Below, in pieces: positions 20,642 to 31,530 of a stretch of DNA of 64,000 nucleotides (position 1 is its first letter; every line of letters begins with the position of its first letter). This DNA comes from Phytopseudomonas flavescens (lineage in GTDB: Bacteria > Pseudomonadota > Gammaproteobacteria > Pseudomonadales > Pseudomonadaceae): assembly GCF_900100535.1 (NCBI RefSeq), contig NZ_FNDG01000008.1:62001-126000 (forward strand), written 5' to 3'. A program made the translations under genes and the position numbers. The notes under the pieces are model-generated. The model saw only the letters and a program-made list of their open reading frames with translations. It ran no database searches and had not been told where the DNA came from.

Positions 20642-21382
20642 TTAACGATCCGCCAACCAGATCAATGAGGCGAAGCGTCCGGTTCGGGCGGCGCGCCGGT
20701 AGGAATAGAAGCGCGCATCGCTGACAGTGCAAAAACCGCCGCCATACACCGCGTTGATACCACTAGCGGCCAGACGGATACGCGCCAACTGGTAGATGTC
20801 CGCCATGAAGCGGCCCGCATTGGCGCTAGGCACGAAGGCACTGGCGGCCTGAGCATGCACACTGACGAACGCCTCACGTACCTCGGGCCCGACCTCGAAA
20901 GCCTGGGGACCGATGGCCGGGCCGAGCCACACCAGGGTGCCCTCAGGCTCGATGGCCAGAGCGTCCAACGTGGCCTCCAGCACCCCGTTCGCCAACCCCC
21001 GCCAACCGGCATGGGCCGCCGCCACACGGCTGCCGAGGCGGTCGCAGAACAGCACGGGCAGGCAATCGGCGGTCATCACCGTACAGGCGACACCCGGCGT
21101 CGAGGTCCAGCTGGCATCGGCTTTCTCGACGGTTTCCGGGTCAGCCTGAGCGACGGCGATACCATGCACCTGCTGCAACCAGGCCGGCCGGCAGCCCAGC
21201 TGACTGAGCAGCCGCTGACGATTCTTGGCCACGGCAGGCGGATCATCCTCGACGTGTTCGGCGAGGTTGAAGCTGTCATAGGGCGCTTTGCTCACGCCGC
21301 CAGCGCGGGTGGTGACGCACGCACGCACCCAGCCGGGTGCCGGCCAGTGAGGCGTCAGCCAGTCATGGGCCCTGCCAGTCAT
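20642..21382 (-). CDS. pgeF: Peptidoglycan editing factor / multicopper-like oxidase PgeF (YfiH)
   Basis: The 246-residue protein belongs to the YfiH/DUF152 family. In E. coli it removes wrongly placed serine from the peptidoglycan stem peptide, and it is also described as a laccase-like or purine nucleoside-acting enzyme. Conserved zinc/active-site pieces are VTTRAGGVS (24-32), QVHG near 80, DCLPVLFCD near 120 and AAHAGWRGL near 137. It overlaps rluD by 4 nt, the usual order. Confidence 0.92.
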   Translation of the reverse strand: MTGRAHDWLTPHWPAPGWVRACVTTRAGGVSKAPYDSFNLAEHVEDDPPAVAKNRQRLLSQLGCRPAWLQQVHGIAVAQADPETVEKADASWTSTPGVACTVMTADCLPVLFCDRLGSRVAAAHAGWRGLANGVLEATLDALAIEPEGTLVWLGPAIGPQAFEVGPEVREAFVSVHAQAASAFVPSANAGRFMADIYQLARIRLAASGINAVYGGGFCTVSDARFYSYRRAARTGRFASLIWLADR

Positions 21383-22353
21383 CCGATGAACGCCTCGCGA
21401 TCCTGCCGCAGCAGTGTCAGTAACCAGACGAAATCATCGGGCAGCGGCGACTGCCATTTCATCCGCTCACCGGTGATCGGATGATCCAGTTCGAGAAAAC
21501 GGGCATGCAGGGCCTGGCGTGGAAACTCCTTGAGGCTCTGCACCATGGTCTGGCTGGCGGCCGGCGGAATACGGAAGCGCCCGGCATACACAGGGTCACC
21601 CACCAGCGGGTAGCCGATGTGGCTCATGTGCACGCGGATCTGGTGCGTGCGCCCGGTTTCCAGTTTGACCCGGCTGTGGGTATGCGAGCGGAACCGCTCG
21701 AGCACACGGTAATGGCTGACCGCTGGCTTGCCGCCATCGGTCACGGCCATGCGCTGGCGCTGCGAGGAACTACGCCCGATGGGGGCGTTGATCTTGCCGC
21801 CAGAGGTGATCACGCCGATAACGATGCATTCGTAGATGCGGCTGACCGTGCGCTTCTGCAACTGGTCGACCAGGCGAGTCTGCGCTTCGATGGTCTTGGC
21901 CACCACCATCAGGCCGGTGGTGTCCTTGTCGAGGCGATGCACGATGCCCGCCCGCGGCACATTGACGATATCCGGCACATGGTGCAGCAAGGCATTGAGC
22001 AAGGTGCCATCGGCGTGCCCGGCAGCCGGATGCACGACCAAACCGGCCGGCTTGTCGATCACCAGAATCTGCTCGTCCTCGTACACGATGTTGAGCTCGA
22101 TGTCCTGGGCGATCCACTCACCCTGGGCCTCCTGCTCGGCGCAGAGGGCCAGCACGGCACCGCCATGGACGATGTCACGGGGCCGCAGCACCTGGCCATC
22201 GACGGTCAGATTGCCCTCCTTGATCCAACCGGAAAGGCGCGAGCGCGAGTGCTCGGCGAACAGTTGGGCGGCGACTTGATCGAGACGTTGACCGCCCAGT
22301 TCGTAGGGCACCTCGGCGGATAACTCAATGGCCTGCTTATTAATAGATGACAT
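21379..22353 (-). CDS. rluD: 23S rRNA pseudouridine synthase RluD
   Basis: The 324-residue enzyme makes pseudouridines in helix 69 of 23S rRNA. An S4-like RNA-binding domain lies at about 20-80 (GQRLDQVAAQLFAEHSRSRL, WIKEGNLTVDG). The catalytic motif HRLDKDTTGL at about 145 contains the active Asp. I chose ATG 22353 (MSSINKQAIEL), the family start, over one seven codons upstream. It is divergent from bamD. Confidence 0.95.
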   Translation of the reverse strand: MSSINKQAIELSAEVPYELGGQRLDQVAAQLFAEHSRSRLSGWIKEGNLTVDGQVLRPRDIVHGGAVLALCAEQEAQGEWIAQDIELNIVYEDEQILVIDKPAGLVVHPAAGHADGTLLNALLHHVPDIVNVPRAGIVHRLDKDTTGLMVVAKTIEAQTRLVDQLQKRTVSRIYECIVIGVITSGGKINAPIGRSSSQRQRMAVTDGGKPAVSHYRVLERFRSHTHSRVKLETGRTHQIRVHMSHIGYPLVGDPVYAGRFRIPPAASQTMVQSLKEFPRQALHARFLELDHPITGERMKWQSPLPDDFVWLLTLLRQDREAFIG

Positions 22354-22500
22354 GCTCGGCAACGGCGGGGGCATAGCCTTTGGTTTCGGCTACACGCTTG
22401 TGGTTAAATACGGCGTCTTTGCCCCAGGGCTACCGGGGGCACTCATCATAACAGGACGGCCCTGCCCAAGACAGCCGCCGTCCCAGGGACGCAAGCCGCC

Positions 22501-23502
22501 ATGCAAGTGAAACACCTGCTGCTGATCGCCATCCTCGCACTCACCGCCGCCTGCTCGTCCAAGGAAGTCCTGGACGAAAACCTCAGCGAGGCAGAACTCT
22601 ATCAGCAGGCTCAGCAAGATCTGGACAACGGCAGCTACACCAGTGCCGTGACCAAGCTCAAGGCCCTGGAGTCGCGCTATCCGTTCGGCCGCTACGCCGA
22701 GCAGTCGCAGCTGGAGTTGATCTACGCCAACTACAAGAACGCAGAGCCGGAAGCCGCACGCTCCTCCGCCGAGCGCTTCATCCGCCTGCACCCCCAGCAC
22801 CCGAACGTCGACTACGCCTACTACCTGAAGGGCCTGGCTTCCTTCGATCAGGACCGTGGCCTGCTGGCGCGCTTCCTGCCGCTGGACATGACCAGGCGCG
22901 ACCCGGGCGCCGCCCGCGACTCCTATAACGAGTTCGCTCAGCTCACCAGCCGCTACCCGAACAGCCGCTACGCGCCGGACGCCAAGCAGCGCATGATCTA
23001 CCTGCGCAACCTGCTGGCCGCCTACGAGATCCACGTCGCCCACTACTACCTGACCCGCCACGCCTATGTGGCTGCGGCCAACCGCGGTCGCTACGTGGTG
23101 GAAAACTTCCAGGAAACCCCTTCGGTCGGCGATGGCCTGGCGGTGATGGTCGAGGCCTACCAGCGCCTGACCCTGGACGACCTGGCCGCCACCAGCCTGG
23201 AAACCCTGAAGCTCAACTACCCGGATCACCCGAGCCTGGAGAACGGCGAGTTCGTACCACGCGAAGAAGCCGCCGACGAGCGTTCGTGGCTGGCCAAGGC
23301 AACCCTCGGCCTGATCGAAAGCGACGTGCCGCCGCCACCGAGCCAGACCCAGGCGAGCCAGGACGTGATCCGCCAGTACGAAGAGGCCTCGGATCAGATC
23401 CCGGCCGAACTGAAGCCGGAGAACCAGACCGGGCAAAGCGAAGAGCCGCAACGCACCAAGCGTTCCTGGTTCAGCTACATGACCTTCGGCCTGTTCGACT
23501 GA
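22501..23502 (+). CDS. bamD: Outer-membrane assembly lipoprotein BamD (ComL)
   Basis: BamD is the essential lipoprotein of the BAM complex that inserts beta-barrel proteins. The lipobox is TAAC with Cys18. Five TPR-like helical repeats follow ([62 protein letters not shown]). At 333 residues it is about 90 longer than E. coli BamD, with a Pro/Ser/Gln-rich C-terminal extension (from about 270), which is normal for Pseudomonas. It is transcribed away from rluD. Confidence 0.95.
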   Translation: MQVKHLLLIAILALTAACSSKEVLDENLSEAELYQQAQQDLDNGSYTSAVTKLKALESRYPFGRYAEQSQLELIYANYKNAEPEAARSSAERFIRLHPQHPNVDYAYYLKGLASFDQDRGLLARFLPLDMTRRDPGAARDSYNEFAQLTSRYPNSRYAPDAKQRMIYLRNLLAAYEIHVAHYYLTRHAYVAAANRGRYVVENFQETPSVGDGLAVMVEAYQRLTLDDLAATSLETLKLNYPDHPSLENGEFVPREEAADERSWLAKATLGLIESDVPPPPSQTQASQDVIRQYEEASDQIPAELKPENQTGQSEEPQRTKRSWFSYMTFGLFD

Positions 23503-23618
23503 TTGCACGGGCTAATCCCGACGCAGCATTGCGGCCACGCAAAAACGCTGACCCAGCAACTGTCCGCCCATCGCTTCCTTGGCTAAACTGGCGCATTCCT
23601 CGACACGAAGAGAGCGTC

Positions 23619-23861
23619 ATGGGCCTGTTCCGCCTGCTGTTCTGGATTGCCATCGTCTTTGCCGTCATCTGGGTGTGGCGCCGCTACGCCGGCGCAGCCC
23701 GCCGACGCCAGGCGCCTCCGCCGCTACAGAACCCGGCCCCCATGGTGCGCTGCGCACACTGCGGCGTGCACACGCCCCAACAGCACGCCGTGCAGCTGGC
23801 AGAGCGCTGGTACTGCAGCCAGGCGCATCTCGAACAAGGCCGCAAGCCCGGTGAGCGCTGA
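23619..23861 (+). CDS. PP0621-family small membrane protein with zinc ribbon
   Basis: The 80-residue protein has one N-terminal membrane helix (residues 3-20, LFRLLFWIAIVFAVIWVW), a short basic stretch, and a C-terminal ribbon with CAHC and WYCSQAH, giving three Cys and one His as possible zinc ligands. Its gene overlaps the start of pilS by 11 nt and is conserved at this place in pseudomonads. Function unknown. The AGAGCG ribosome site is weak. Confidence 0.85.
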   Translation: MGLFRLLFWIAIVFAVIWVWRRYAGAARRRQAPPPLQNPAPMVRCAHCGVHTPQQHAVQLAERWYCSQAHLEQGRKPGER

Positions 23862-25443
23862 AGCACTCGCTCTGGAGGGCTCTCAAGGCCGTCGTATCTT
23901 CAGGCTCTACCACGGTTACCGGCTGCTTATCGGCGTCCTGCTGGTTCTGCTGATCTCCGCAGACCTGGATGCAGAACTGCTCGAACTGGCGCACGTGCCA
24001 CTGTTTCGCGGCGCCAGCTGGATGTACCTGATCCTCAACCTGTTCATCGCACTGATCTTCCACACGCCGCGCAGCCTGGTTCAGGTGTTCGGCGTGGCCC
24101 TGGTCGACGTGATTCTGTTGTCGGCACTGTTCTATGCAGGGGGCGGCACACCCAGCGGTATCGGCAACCTGCTGATCGTTGCGGTGGCGATCGCCAACAT
24201 CCTGCTTCGCGGTCGGATCGGCGTGCTGATCGCCGCCAGCGCGGCCATCGGCCTGATCTACCTGACCTTCTACCTCAGCCTGAACCATCCCCAGGCCAGC
24301 ATCCAGTACGTACAGGCGGGCGCACTGGGAGCGCTTTGCTTTGCCGCCGCGCTGTTCGTACAGGGCGTGGCACGACGCCTGCGCGTCAGCGAACACCTCG
24401 CCGAGCAAAGGGCCGCCGACGTGGCCGACCTGGAGGCCTTGAACGACTTGATCCTGCAGCGCATGCGCACCGGCATCCTGGTCATCGACGAACAGCACCG
24501 GGTGCTGCTGACCAACCAGGCGGCCTTGAGCCTGCTCGGCCGAGAGAACCTGGCGGGCAGGATTCTCGATCCGCATTGCACCGAACTGGTCAAACGCCTC
24601 CAGTACTGGCAGGAAAACACCAGCCTGCGTCCGGCCAGCCTGCAGGCCCGCACCGACGGGCCGACCCTGCAGCCCAGCTTCATCGCCCTGCAGCGCGGCG
24701 GCCAGCGCCACACGCTGATCCTGCTCGACGACATCTCGCAGATCGCCCAGCAGGCCCAGCAACTGAAACTGGTCGCCCTCGGCCGGCTGACTGCAGGCAT
24801 CGCCCATGAGATTCGCAACCCCCTGGGGGCCATCAGCCATGCAGCGCAACTGCTGCAGGAGTCCGAAGACCTGCATGGACCGGACCTGCGCCTGGCGCAG
24901 ATCATTCAGGATCACTCGCGGCGCATGAACCTGATCATCGAGAACGTCCTGCAGCTGTCTCGCCGTCGCCAGGCCGAACCGCAACTACTGGACCTGAAAT
25001 ATTGGCTGCACCGCTTCGCTGCAGAGTTCCGCAGCACCGCCCCGCCCTCGAAGACGCTGCACCTGGCCATCGAAGGCAGCAGCATCCAGACCCGCATGGA
25101 TCCGAACCAGTTGACCCAGGTGATCACCAACCTGGTACAGAACGGCCTGCGCTACAGCGCCCAGCTCAACCCGCAGGGCCAGGTGTGGCTGAAACTGTTC
25201 CGCGACCCGCGCAGCGATCTGCCCGTGCTCGAGGTACTCGATGACGGCCCCGGCATCGCGCCGGACCAACTGCCTCACATCTTCGAGCCTTTCTACACCA
25301 CGGAAAACAAAGGTACCGGCCTGGGCCTGTATATTTCCCGGGAGCTTTGCGAAAGCAATCAGGCTCACCTTCACTACCAATCACGCGAAGGCAGCGGTGC
25401 ATGTTTCCGCATTACCTTCGCGCATCCGCGAAAGATGAGCTGA
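23851..25443 (+). CDS. pilS: Sensor histidine kinase PilS
   Basis: PilS controls transcription of the major pilin gene by phosphorylating PilR. The 530-residue protein has six membrane helices in residues 20-180, a cytoplasmic PAS-like region (LNDLILQRMRTGILVIDEQHR) and a kinase core. The phosphate acceptor is His319 in AGIAHEIRNPLGAI, the position I recall for P. aeruginosa PilS. The ATPase motifs are N-box NLVQNGLRYS, DDGPGIAP and GTGLGLYISRELC. Translation starts at GTG 23851 inside the preceding gene, which gives exactly the family length. Confidence 0.95.
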   Translation: MSAEALALEGSQGRRIFRLYHGYRLLIGVLLVLLISADLDAELLELAHVPLFRGASWMYLILNLFIALIFHTPRSLVQVFGVALVDVILLSALFYAGGGTPSGIGNLLIVAVAIANILLRGRIGVLIAASAAIGLIYLTFYLSLNHPQASIQYVQAGALGALCFAAALFVQGVARRLRVSEHLAEQRAADVADLEALNDLILQRMRTGILVIDEQHRVLLTNQAALSLLGRENLAGRILDPHCTELVKRLQYWQENTSLRPASLQARTDGPTLQPSFIALQRGGQRHTLILLDDISQIAQQAQQLKLVALGRLTAGIAHEIRNPLGAISHAAQLLQESEDLHGPDLRLAQIIQDHSRRMNLIIENVLQLSRRRQAEPQLLDLKYWLHRFAAEFRSTAPPSKTLHLAIEGSSIQTRMDPNQLTQVITNLVQNGLRYSAQLNPQGQVWLKLFRDPRSDLPVLEVLDDGPGIAPDQLPHIFEPFYTTENKGTGLGLYISRELCESNQAHLHYQSREGSGACFRITFAHPRKMS

Positions 25444-25447
25444 ACCG

Positions 25448-26788
25448 ATGAACCGCCAGAGAGCCCTGATCGTCGACGACGAACCCGATATTCGCGAGCT
25501 GCTGGAGATTACCCTCGGGCGCATGAAGCTCGATACGCGAAGCGCACGCAACGTCAAGGAGGCCCGCGACTGGCTGGCCAGGGAACCCTTCGACCTGTGC
25601 CTGACCGACATGCGCCTGCCAGACGGCACGGGCCTGGATATCGTGCAGCACATCCAGCAGCGTCATCCGCAAACCCCGGTAGCCATGATCACCGCCTTCG
25701 GCAGCCTGGATACCGCGATCAACGCCCTCAAGGCTGGCGCTTTTGACTTTCTCACCAAGCCTGTCGATCTCGGCCGCCTGCGCGAACTGGTGACCACTGC
25801 CCTGCGCCTGCGTGAAGGTGACGATGACGACGCACAACCCGGCGCCAGCAGGCTGCTCGGCGAATCCCCTCCCATGCGCACCCTGAGGGCACAGATCCAG
25901 AAACTGGCACGCAGCCAGGCACCGGTGTATATCAGCGGCGAGTCCGGCAGCGGCAAGGAGCTGGTAGCCCGCTTGATTCACGAACAAGGGCCACGCCGCG
26001 AACGCGCCTTCGTACCGGTCAACTGTGGCGCCATCCCTTCAGAGCTCATGGAAAGCGAGTTCTTCGGTCACAAGAAAGGCAGCTTCACTGGCGCCATCGA
26101 AGACAAGCAGGGCCTCTTTCAGGCTGCTAACGGCGGCAGCCTGTTCCTCGACGAAGTGGCCGACCTCCCGCTGACCATGCAGGTCAAGCTGCTGCGCGCG
26201 ATCCAGGAGAAGGCCATTCGCAGCGTCGGCGGCCAGCAGGAGGTCGTGGTCGATACCCGCATCCTCTGCGCCACCCACAAGGATCTGGCCGCCGAAGTGG
26301 CGGCCGGGCGCTTCCGTCAGGATCTGTACTACCGCCTCAACGTCATCGAACTGCGCGTGCCGCCACTGCGTGAACGTCGCGAGGACATTCCGCTGCTGGC
26401 CGATGTGATGCTCAAACGCCTGAACGAAGGCATTGGCCTGCCCCCAGTGAAGCTCGATGGCCCAGCCCTCGACAAGCTGAAGAGCTACCGCTTTCCCGGT
26501 AACGTGCGCGAACTGGAAAACATGCTGGAGCGCGCCTACACACTGTGTGAGGGCGACGTAATCTGCGCCAACGACTTGCGCCTGGCCGACGCCGCACCAG
26601 CAGCCGAAAACGGCGATGCCAGCCTGGCGCAGATCGACAACATCGAAGACTACCTGGAAGACGTCGAGCGCAAACTGATCATGCAGGCCCTCGAGGAAAC
26701 CCGCTGGAATCGCACGGCCGCCGCCCAGCGCCTGGGCCTGAGCTTCCGCTCGATGCGCTATCGACTGAAGAAGCTGGGGATCGACTAG
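25448..26788 (+). CDS. pilR: Sigma54-dependent response regulator PilR
   Basis: The 446-residue NtrC-type activator works with RpoN at the pilin promoter. The receiver domain has Asp54 (LTDMRLPDG) as phospho-acceptor. The AAA+ domain has Walker A GESGSGKE near 167, the sigma54-contact loop GSFTGA (canonical GAFTGA, with Ser for the first Ala) near 205, and LFLDEVADLP as Walker B. A Fis-type helix-turn-helix ends the protein (WNRTAAAQRLGLSFRSMRYRLKKLG). It starts 4 nt after pilS. Confidence 0.95.
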   Translation: MNRQRALIVDDEPDIRELLEITLGRMKLDTRSARNVKEARDWLAREPFDLCLTDMRLPDGTGLDIVQHIQQRHPQTPVAMITAFGSLDTAINALKAGAFDFLTKPVDLGRLRELVTTALRLREGDDDDAQPGASRLLGESPPMRTLRAQIQKLARSQAPVYISGESGSGKELVARLIHEQGPRRERAFVPVNCGAIPSELMESEFFGHKKGSFTGAIEDKQGLFQAANGGSLFLDEVADLPLTMQVKLLRAIQEKAIRSVGGQQEVVVDTRILCATHKDLAAEVAAGRFRQDLYYRLNVIELRVPPLRERREDIPLLADVMLKRLNEGIGLPPVKLDGPALDKLKSYRFPGNVRELENMLERAYTLCEGDVICANDLRLADAAPAAENGDASLAQIDNIEDYLEDVERKLIMQALEETRWNRTAAAQRLGLSFRSMRYRLKKLGID

Positions 26789-26848
26789 CTAACGACCGTA
26801 GCCTGCGATTGAGCGCAGCGATACCCAGGACGATAGTGCCTGACGGCG

Positions 26849-27946
26849 CTACGCCAACCGCCCGGACGGTGCATAAGGAGCAGGATCGATGATCGGCTTC
26901 CGCCCCAGCATCAGATCCACCAGTAACTGGCAGGACGCCGGCGCCAACACCAACCCGTTGCGGTAATGCCCGCAATTCAGCCACAGCCCCTGGTGACCAG
27001 GCACTTCGCCAATAAAGGGAATGCCCTCGGGCGATCCAGGCCGCAAGCCCGCCCAGTGCCCCACCACCTCGGCCTCCTTCAGCGCCGGCAATAACTCCTC
27101 GGCGGACGCGCGCAGGCTGGCCAGCGCGCCCTCGGTAGGCGTTTTGTCGAAGCCAACGTGTTCCAAGGTACTGCCAATCAGAATATGGCCATCGCGACGC
27201 GGAATGGCATAGCGCCCGCGGGCCAGCACCATGCTTGGCAGAAAACCCTCCGCGCATTTGAACAGGATCATCTGGCCCTTCACTGGCTCGACAAGTAAAT
27301 GCAACCCAAGCTGCGCCAGCAACTGACCACTCCATGCGCCTGCCGCCACCACTATCCGCTCGCTATAGTGGTCACCAGAAGGACTGCGTACGCCAACTAC
27401 CTGGCGCCCTTCACGGATAAAGTCGGTGACCGGCACATGTTCATGTAGAGAGACATTTGGCATTCTCAACAATGCCTCGCGCAGCGAACGAACCAGTCGT
27501 GGATTACGCACATTAGCAACGCCTGGCATGTGCAGCGCATGGGAAAAACCAGCTCCCAAGGGAACGGCAGCCTCAACCTCGGCAATCGGCACATCGAGCA
27601 AAACTCGCCCCTCACGAGCTGCCCAGTTCAGCGCCTGGTCAGCATCGTCGAGATCAAGCCAATACAGGCCGGTAACATAAACCTCGGGATCGATCCCACT
27701 GATCGGAACCAGCTCCTCGGTAAAATGTGCATAGAAATCCTGCGACCAATGCGCCAAGGCCGTTACCGGCTGGCTGTAACGCCACGGATACAAGGGAGAA
27801 ACGATACCGCCCCCCGCCCAGGAAGCCTCCTGCCCCGCACCCTGAGCATCCAGAACGCTGACCGGAATACCCGCACGGCCCAATAAATAGGCCGAAAGCA
27901 GGCCAATTGCACCCGCACCGACGACCAAAACGCGACTACCACTCAT
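26849..27946 (-). CDS. thiO: FAD-dependent glycine/D-amino acid oxidase, ThiO-like
   Basis: The 365-residue flavoprotein resembles glycine oxidase ThiO, which supplies iminoglycine for the thiazole of thiamine. It has the FAD-binding VVGAGAIGLLSAY at residues 7-19, WAGGGIVSPLYPWRY near 45, IVVAAGAWSGQLL near 205, and WAGLRPGSPEGIPFIGE plus NCGHYRNGLVLAP at the C-terminus. I chose ATG 27946 because the Rossmann strand begins right after it. It is placed between pilR and the minor pilins. Another D-amino acid substrate cannot be excluded. Confidence 0.8.
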   Translation of the reverse strand: MSGSRVLVVGAGAIGLLSAYLLGRAGIPVSVLDAQGAGQEASWAGGGIVSPLYPWRYSQPVTALAHWSQDFYAHFTEELVPISGIDPEVYVTGLYWLDLDDADQALNWAAREGRVLLDVPIAEVEAAVPLGAGFSHALHMPGVANVRNPRLVRSLREALLRMPNVSLHEHVPVTDFIREGRQVVGVRSPSGDHYSERIVVAAGAWSGQLLAQLGLHLLVEPVKGQMILFKCAEGFLPSMVLARGRYAIPRRDGHILIGSTLEHVGFDKTPTEGALASLRASAEELLPALKEAEVVGHWAGLRPGSPEGIPFIGEVPGHQGLWLNCGHYRNGLVLAPASCQLLVDLMLGRKPIIDPAPYAPSGRLA

Positions 27947-27950
27947 CTCA

Positions 27951-27986
27951 TCCCCGAAAAACAAAAGGGGAGGCAATGCCTCCCCT
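27951..27986 (-). terminator. Rho-independent terminator of the minor pilin operon
   Basis: On the minus strand AGGGGAGGC and GCCTCCCCT (27966-27974, 27978-27986) form a 9-bp stem with a 3-nt loop, followed by TTTTGTTTTT. It lies 23 nt after the pilE stop. Confidence 0.88.
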
Positions 27987-28008
27987 AGATCAAACCGAGC
28001 TTACAGCT

Positions 28009-28389
28009 TTAACGACGCCAGCATTTATCGTTATCAGGCGTTTTGGCCCCAATGGCATTGATGGTCATCGACTCACAATCGTCTCCGCCCAATACGCCGG
28101 CTGAGGTCACTGTCAGCAAGTAACCACCATCACCGGCCTCCCCATCGCCAAAGGTAACGGTGAAGATACCGTCTATAATCCCCTCATCCGGGATGGCGTC
28201 AGTGTAAGCGCCATTTTGCGAGTAATGCCGCTCTACCAGTTGGGCTGTATTGAGCAATAAACTGGCGGCCTCGGCACGCCGGGTCTTTTTCACATATTCG
28301 GTGTAACTCGGATAAGCGATCGCAGCGAGAATACCGATGATAGCCACCGTCACCATCAGCTCGATAAGCGTAAATCCTTTCTGGGACAT
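28009..28389 (-). CDS. pilE: Minor type IV pilin PilE
   Basis: The 126-residue prepilin has a 5-residue leader cut by PilD (SQKG before [16 protein letters not shown]), with Glu5 of the mature form present. The body is short and carries a C-terminal Cys pair (GDDCES, NDKCWRR) forming the D-region loop. PilE is part of the PilV-W-X-Y1-E priming complex at the pilus tip. It lies 11 nt after pilY1. No pilY2 gene is seen between them. GAGGCG precedes the chosen ATG; upstream ATGs in frame have no leader-like sequence. Confidence 0.88.
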   Translation of the reverse strand: MSQKGFTLIELMVTVAIIGILAAIAYPSYTEYVKKTRRAEAASLLLNTAQLVERHYSQNGAYTDAIPDEGIIDGIFTVTFGDGEAGDGGYLLTVTSAGVLGGDDCESMTINAIGAKTPDNDKCWRR

Positions 28390-28400
28390 CGATACTCGCC

Positions 28401-31400
28401 TCATTGCAATTGACGCCACATGATACGCCCACTCACTGAGGAGCGGCGCCCGGCTTCGTCAAGGGTCTTTACCGCGCCGCTGGACAGCAAAATGATCTTG
28501 GTTTGAGTTGTCTTCTCATCGCCCTGGTCGATAATTACTGGCAAACCAGGCAAGCCACCGTCAAGATTAACACCGGAAACCCTTTTGTCCTTATCGTCGA
28601 CTTTTCCATCGCCATTAGTATCAAGCACCGCATAATTAAGCATCGAGCCACTGAAGAGATCCAATTCAACTAAACGACCCGAACCATTGCTTTCGCAAGG
28701 ATCATTGGCGTCGACCTTGGCCGTGACGAACACCACGCGCCCCAAGGTGGTGAGAGCCGGATAAATCACACGCTCCCCCTGCTGCGTGTTGCCATATTGC
28801 AAAGGCAAATACCAGCCTTTATGCGCACTCCAGTCCACTGGGGTCTCGCTGGTTTCTATATAAGTTTCATTATTTTCGGTAATTTCTTTGGTAATAGACT
28901 GAGCCAGCAGCTCGCTTTTCTGAATGGCGCCCACAGAATTGGATGGATCCCAGATTGCATAGAAAGCCTGCTGCGTTTTGTCTACCTTATCTGCCACTTC
29001 ATTGAACTTGCCCGTACCGAACAACACGAGGTGCCCCCCCTCTTCGTGATCGACAATGAGCGGCTGCGCGCTGATAGGGTGCCCAGCCCCCGCCTCGAAC
29101 AACTTGGAAGCTGTGAATGCGGCCCCATTGAACTCCCACATGTTACCGCGAAGATCGCCTGCGTAAATCTTCTCAATTTGACCTTGGGCGTTGACAACAG
29201 CCTGTGGAGAAGACAGCCCATTGCCGCTGGCACGTTCCGCAGCAGTGCCTTTGTCATTCGCATCGACAACAACGTTGCTCAATACAGAGCCATCGGACAG
29301 TTTGACAACATAAAGTACCGCCTTGCCATCGTAGCTTCCGTAACCATTACCAAATACCGCAACCCACTCATTCTCTTTGTTACGCGCAATCAGCGGTTTA
29401 GAGTAGGTATAACCTAGGTCATTGAGCTTATTGGCTGGCGTATTGGTCGCCGGTGGGGAGATTTCCCAGAGTGCCTCAACGGTGTCGCCACCATCGGCCC
29501 CGAAGAGTTTCACACCAAACATGCTTTTGCCACCGGCACCCATTCCGGAGACCGCTACGGTCGACCATTTATTATTGAGTTGTGCATCACCAACAGTAAT
29601 CTGGCCATCCACCATGAATCGGTGCGAGCCACTGGTCGCATAGTTCTCCTTTGCCACTATGCTCAAGGATGACAGCAGCGCCGAGGGCATATAGCCATAG
29701 CGATGGCTGCCGTTATTGGCATTGATTACATGAAAGAGACCATCGTTACCATTGACCAGTAAGCTACTGGTCATGCTGCTTTTTTTAGTTTCGAGATAAG
29801 CCGTGTAGGTGCTGTCCCCCGAAGCCGTTTTATCCTCAGGCGCAGCGCGCTCCAGAGTGGAGTTGACGATATCACCAAGCAAAACCGTACGATTTCGCAA
29901 CCCAGTCGCATTGGTACCCTTCAGCCATTCAATCAGGCTCGCACCGTTCAGAGGAGAGGTAACCGTGGCATCAATTTGAGCCTTTTGTGGAGCGGAAAGG
30001 TTATTGTAGCTAAGTGAAACGATACTAGCGCCTGTTCCACTTTTGTATGTCTGGTACTTAGCTCCATTCTTAGCTGGTGTAATGGTCGTATCCGTCGTCC
30101 ATATAGGAGCAGCCGCTGCTCGCCCTGTTTTGGGATCCAGCTTATACGCCTCGATCGTTCCGCGCCAATCCTTGGGATCATAGAGCGTCTTGTAGTAAAA
30201 AGTAGACGTAGTCAGAGTAGCGGAGCTCGAAGCACCAGCACCACCAGACCCCGCAGTAGCCGCAATCTCATTGATGGCCTGACTCAGGCTTGCGTTAAGT
30301 TGGTCAGCGTTGTTTGCAGTAAAGTAACGCCCCTGGCCATACCGTGCCGCGTCCGAAAGCATCTGGTTCGCGGTCGCAAAACCCACTGTATAGGTTTTCA
30401 TGTTTTGCTTCTGGAAAGGTGCAGCATTGAAACTCTTGCCTGCCAAGTCTTTATCCGTGGTATTACGCAAGTCAATGTCATAAGCAAACTTGGCGATATC
30501 ATCCAGGTACAGCGTCCCACCTTCACCGTCACCGCCAGTGCCGTCGTTATTCACACCATCCCAGTTAGGCAGGCTGCCCGCACCAGTACGAGCCGTAGTT
30601 TGGGGATCGTTGGTTGGAAAAGTCTGATCGAAGGTAGGCAACCCATCAGTCACCACGACGCCGAAATTAGCCTGGCAACGGTACTGAATGGGGCTTTTAT
30701 AAAGATTATTCTCCACACCGACAGTGGTTATCCCTTGAAAACGGGATAAACCACGAAAATACCGCGTAGCTTCATAGTAAGTTTCCGCAAGCGGTGTGTT
30801 GGAAGTGGCCGTTACGCCAGCAACCGTAGTTTTGAATGCATCAAAGTTGTTTTGTGCCTGGGTTTGGCTGACCAGCTCTGCCCCACTGGGTCCTACGGAA
30901 CGCGAAAAGTCCAGCACTTCACGGCGAAGACTACCGCCTGGCCCGCTGTCTCGACCGGCGGGCGCATTGAAGGTGATCAGTCCGTAACGCAGGCCACGAT
31001 TATTCGTGACGATGTCGGTCGTAACCTTACGCGCCACGTTCATTCGATAATCCGTCGGGATAGCTGACGCCGCAATATTATTTACTACCAGATAACGAAG
31101 ATAATTACCCTTGTATCGAGTACTACCACCGCCAACAGGATCTGGCATCAGCATGCAACGCTGAGTATTACCAGTGCGAAACAACCGGTATCCCGTAGAG
31201 CAGGTCGACTGCAAGACGCTGCCGAGGTAGTAAGTATCATCAACCGTAACCGTTCCCCAGTTGTTACATGCCCCCCGGTTATTTGTACCAACACAACGAT
31301 CTATCGACGCATACGTAGTACTGTCAACGTAGCCAGAATGCCAGATAATGCTATCCATACTGCCGGAGTTATCGAGCAGGATCATCACGTTCGGCGTGAC

Positions 31401-31508
31401 CGCCGTCGCACTTAGAATGGGCGCCTGAACAGGAGTAAACGCATAGAGAGGCGCTGACAGGAAAGCCGTTAATAAAAAGCCAATCCCCACTAAAAATGAA
31501 CGCTTCAT
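28401..31508 (-). CDS. pilY1: Type IV pilus tip adhesin PilY1
   Basis: The 1035-residue exported protein has a signal peptide ending PLYA. An N-terminal von Willebrand A domain follows with MIDAS motif DNSGSMD at residues 46-52, used in surface sensing. The C-terminal half is the PilY1 beta-propeller ([29 protein letters not shown]). A calcium loop D-x-N-x-D-x-K-x-D lies near 963-971 (DTNGDGKVD), the site controlling pilus retraction in P. aeruginosa PilY1. Base composition is more AT-rich than flanking genes. ATG 31508 gives the signal peptide. Confidence 0.92.
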   Translation of the reverse strand: MKRSFLVGIGFLLTAFLSAPLYAFTPVQAPILSATAVTPNVMILLDNSGSMDSIIWHSGYVDSTTYASIDRCVGTNNRGACNNWGTVTVDDTYYLGSVLQSTCSTGYRLFRTGNTQRCMLMPDPVGGGSTRYKGNYLRYLVVNNIAASAIPTDYRMNVARKVTTDIVTNNRGLRYGLITFNAPAGRDSGPGGSLRREVLDFSRSVGPSGAELVSQTQAQNNFDAFKTTVAGVTATSNTPLAETYYEATRYFRGLSRFQGITTVGVENNLYKSPIQYRCQANFGVVVTDGLPTFDQTFPTNDPQTTARTGAGSLPNWDGVNNDGTGGDGEGGTLYLDDIAKFAYDIDLRNTTDKDLAGKSFNAAPFQKQNMKTYTVGFATANQMLSDAARYGQGRYFTANNADQLNASLSQAINEIAATAGSGGAGASSSATLTTSTFYYKTLYDPKDWRGTIEAYKLDPKTGRAAAAPIWTTDTTITPAKNGAKYQTYKSGTGASIVSLSYNNLSAPQKAQIDATVTSPLNGASLIEWLKGTNATGLRNRTVLLGDIVNSTLERAAPEDKTASGDSTYTAYLETKKSSMTSSLLVNGNDGLFHVINANNGSHRYGYMPSALLSSLSIVAKENYATSGSHRFMVDGQITVGDAQLNNKWSTVAVSGMGAGGKSMFGVKLFGADGGDTVEALWEISPPATNTPANKLNDLGYTYSKPLIARNKENEWVAVFGNGYGSYDGKAVLYVVKLSDGSVLSNVVVDANDKGTAAERASGNGLSSPQAVVNAQGQIEKIYAGDLRGNMWEFNGAAFTASKLFEAGAGHPISAQPLIVDHEEGGHLVLFGTGKFNEVADKVDKTQQAFYAIWDPSNSVGAIQKSELLAQSITKEITENNETYIETSETPVDWSAHKGWYLPLQYGNTQQGERVIYPALTTLGRVVFVTAKVDANDPCESNGSGRLVELDLFSGSMLNYAVLDTNGDGKVDDKDKRVSGVNLDGGLPGLPVIIDQGDEKTTQTKIILLSSGAVKTLDEAGRRSSVSGRIMWRQLQ

Positions 31509-31530
31509 GATTCGAATTCCCCGAAAATAA

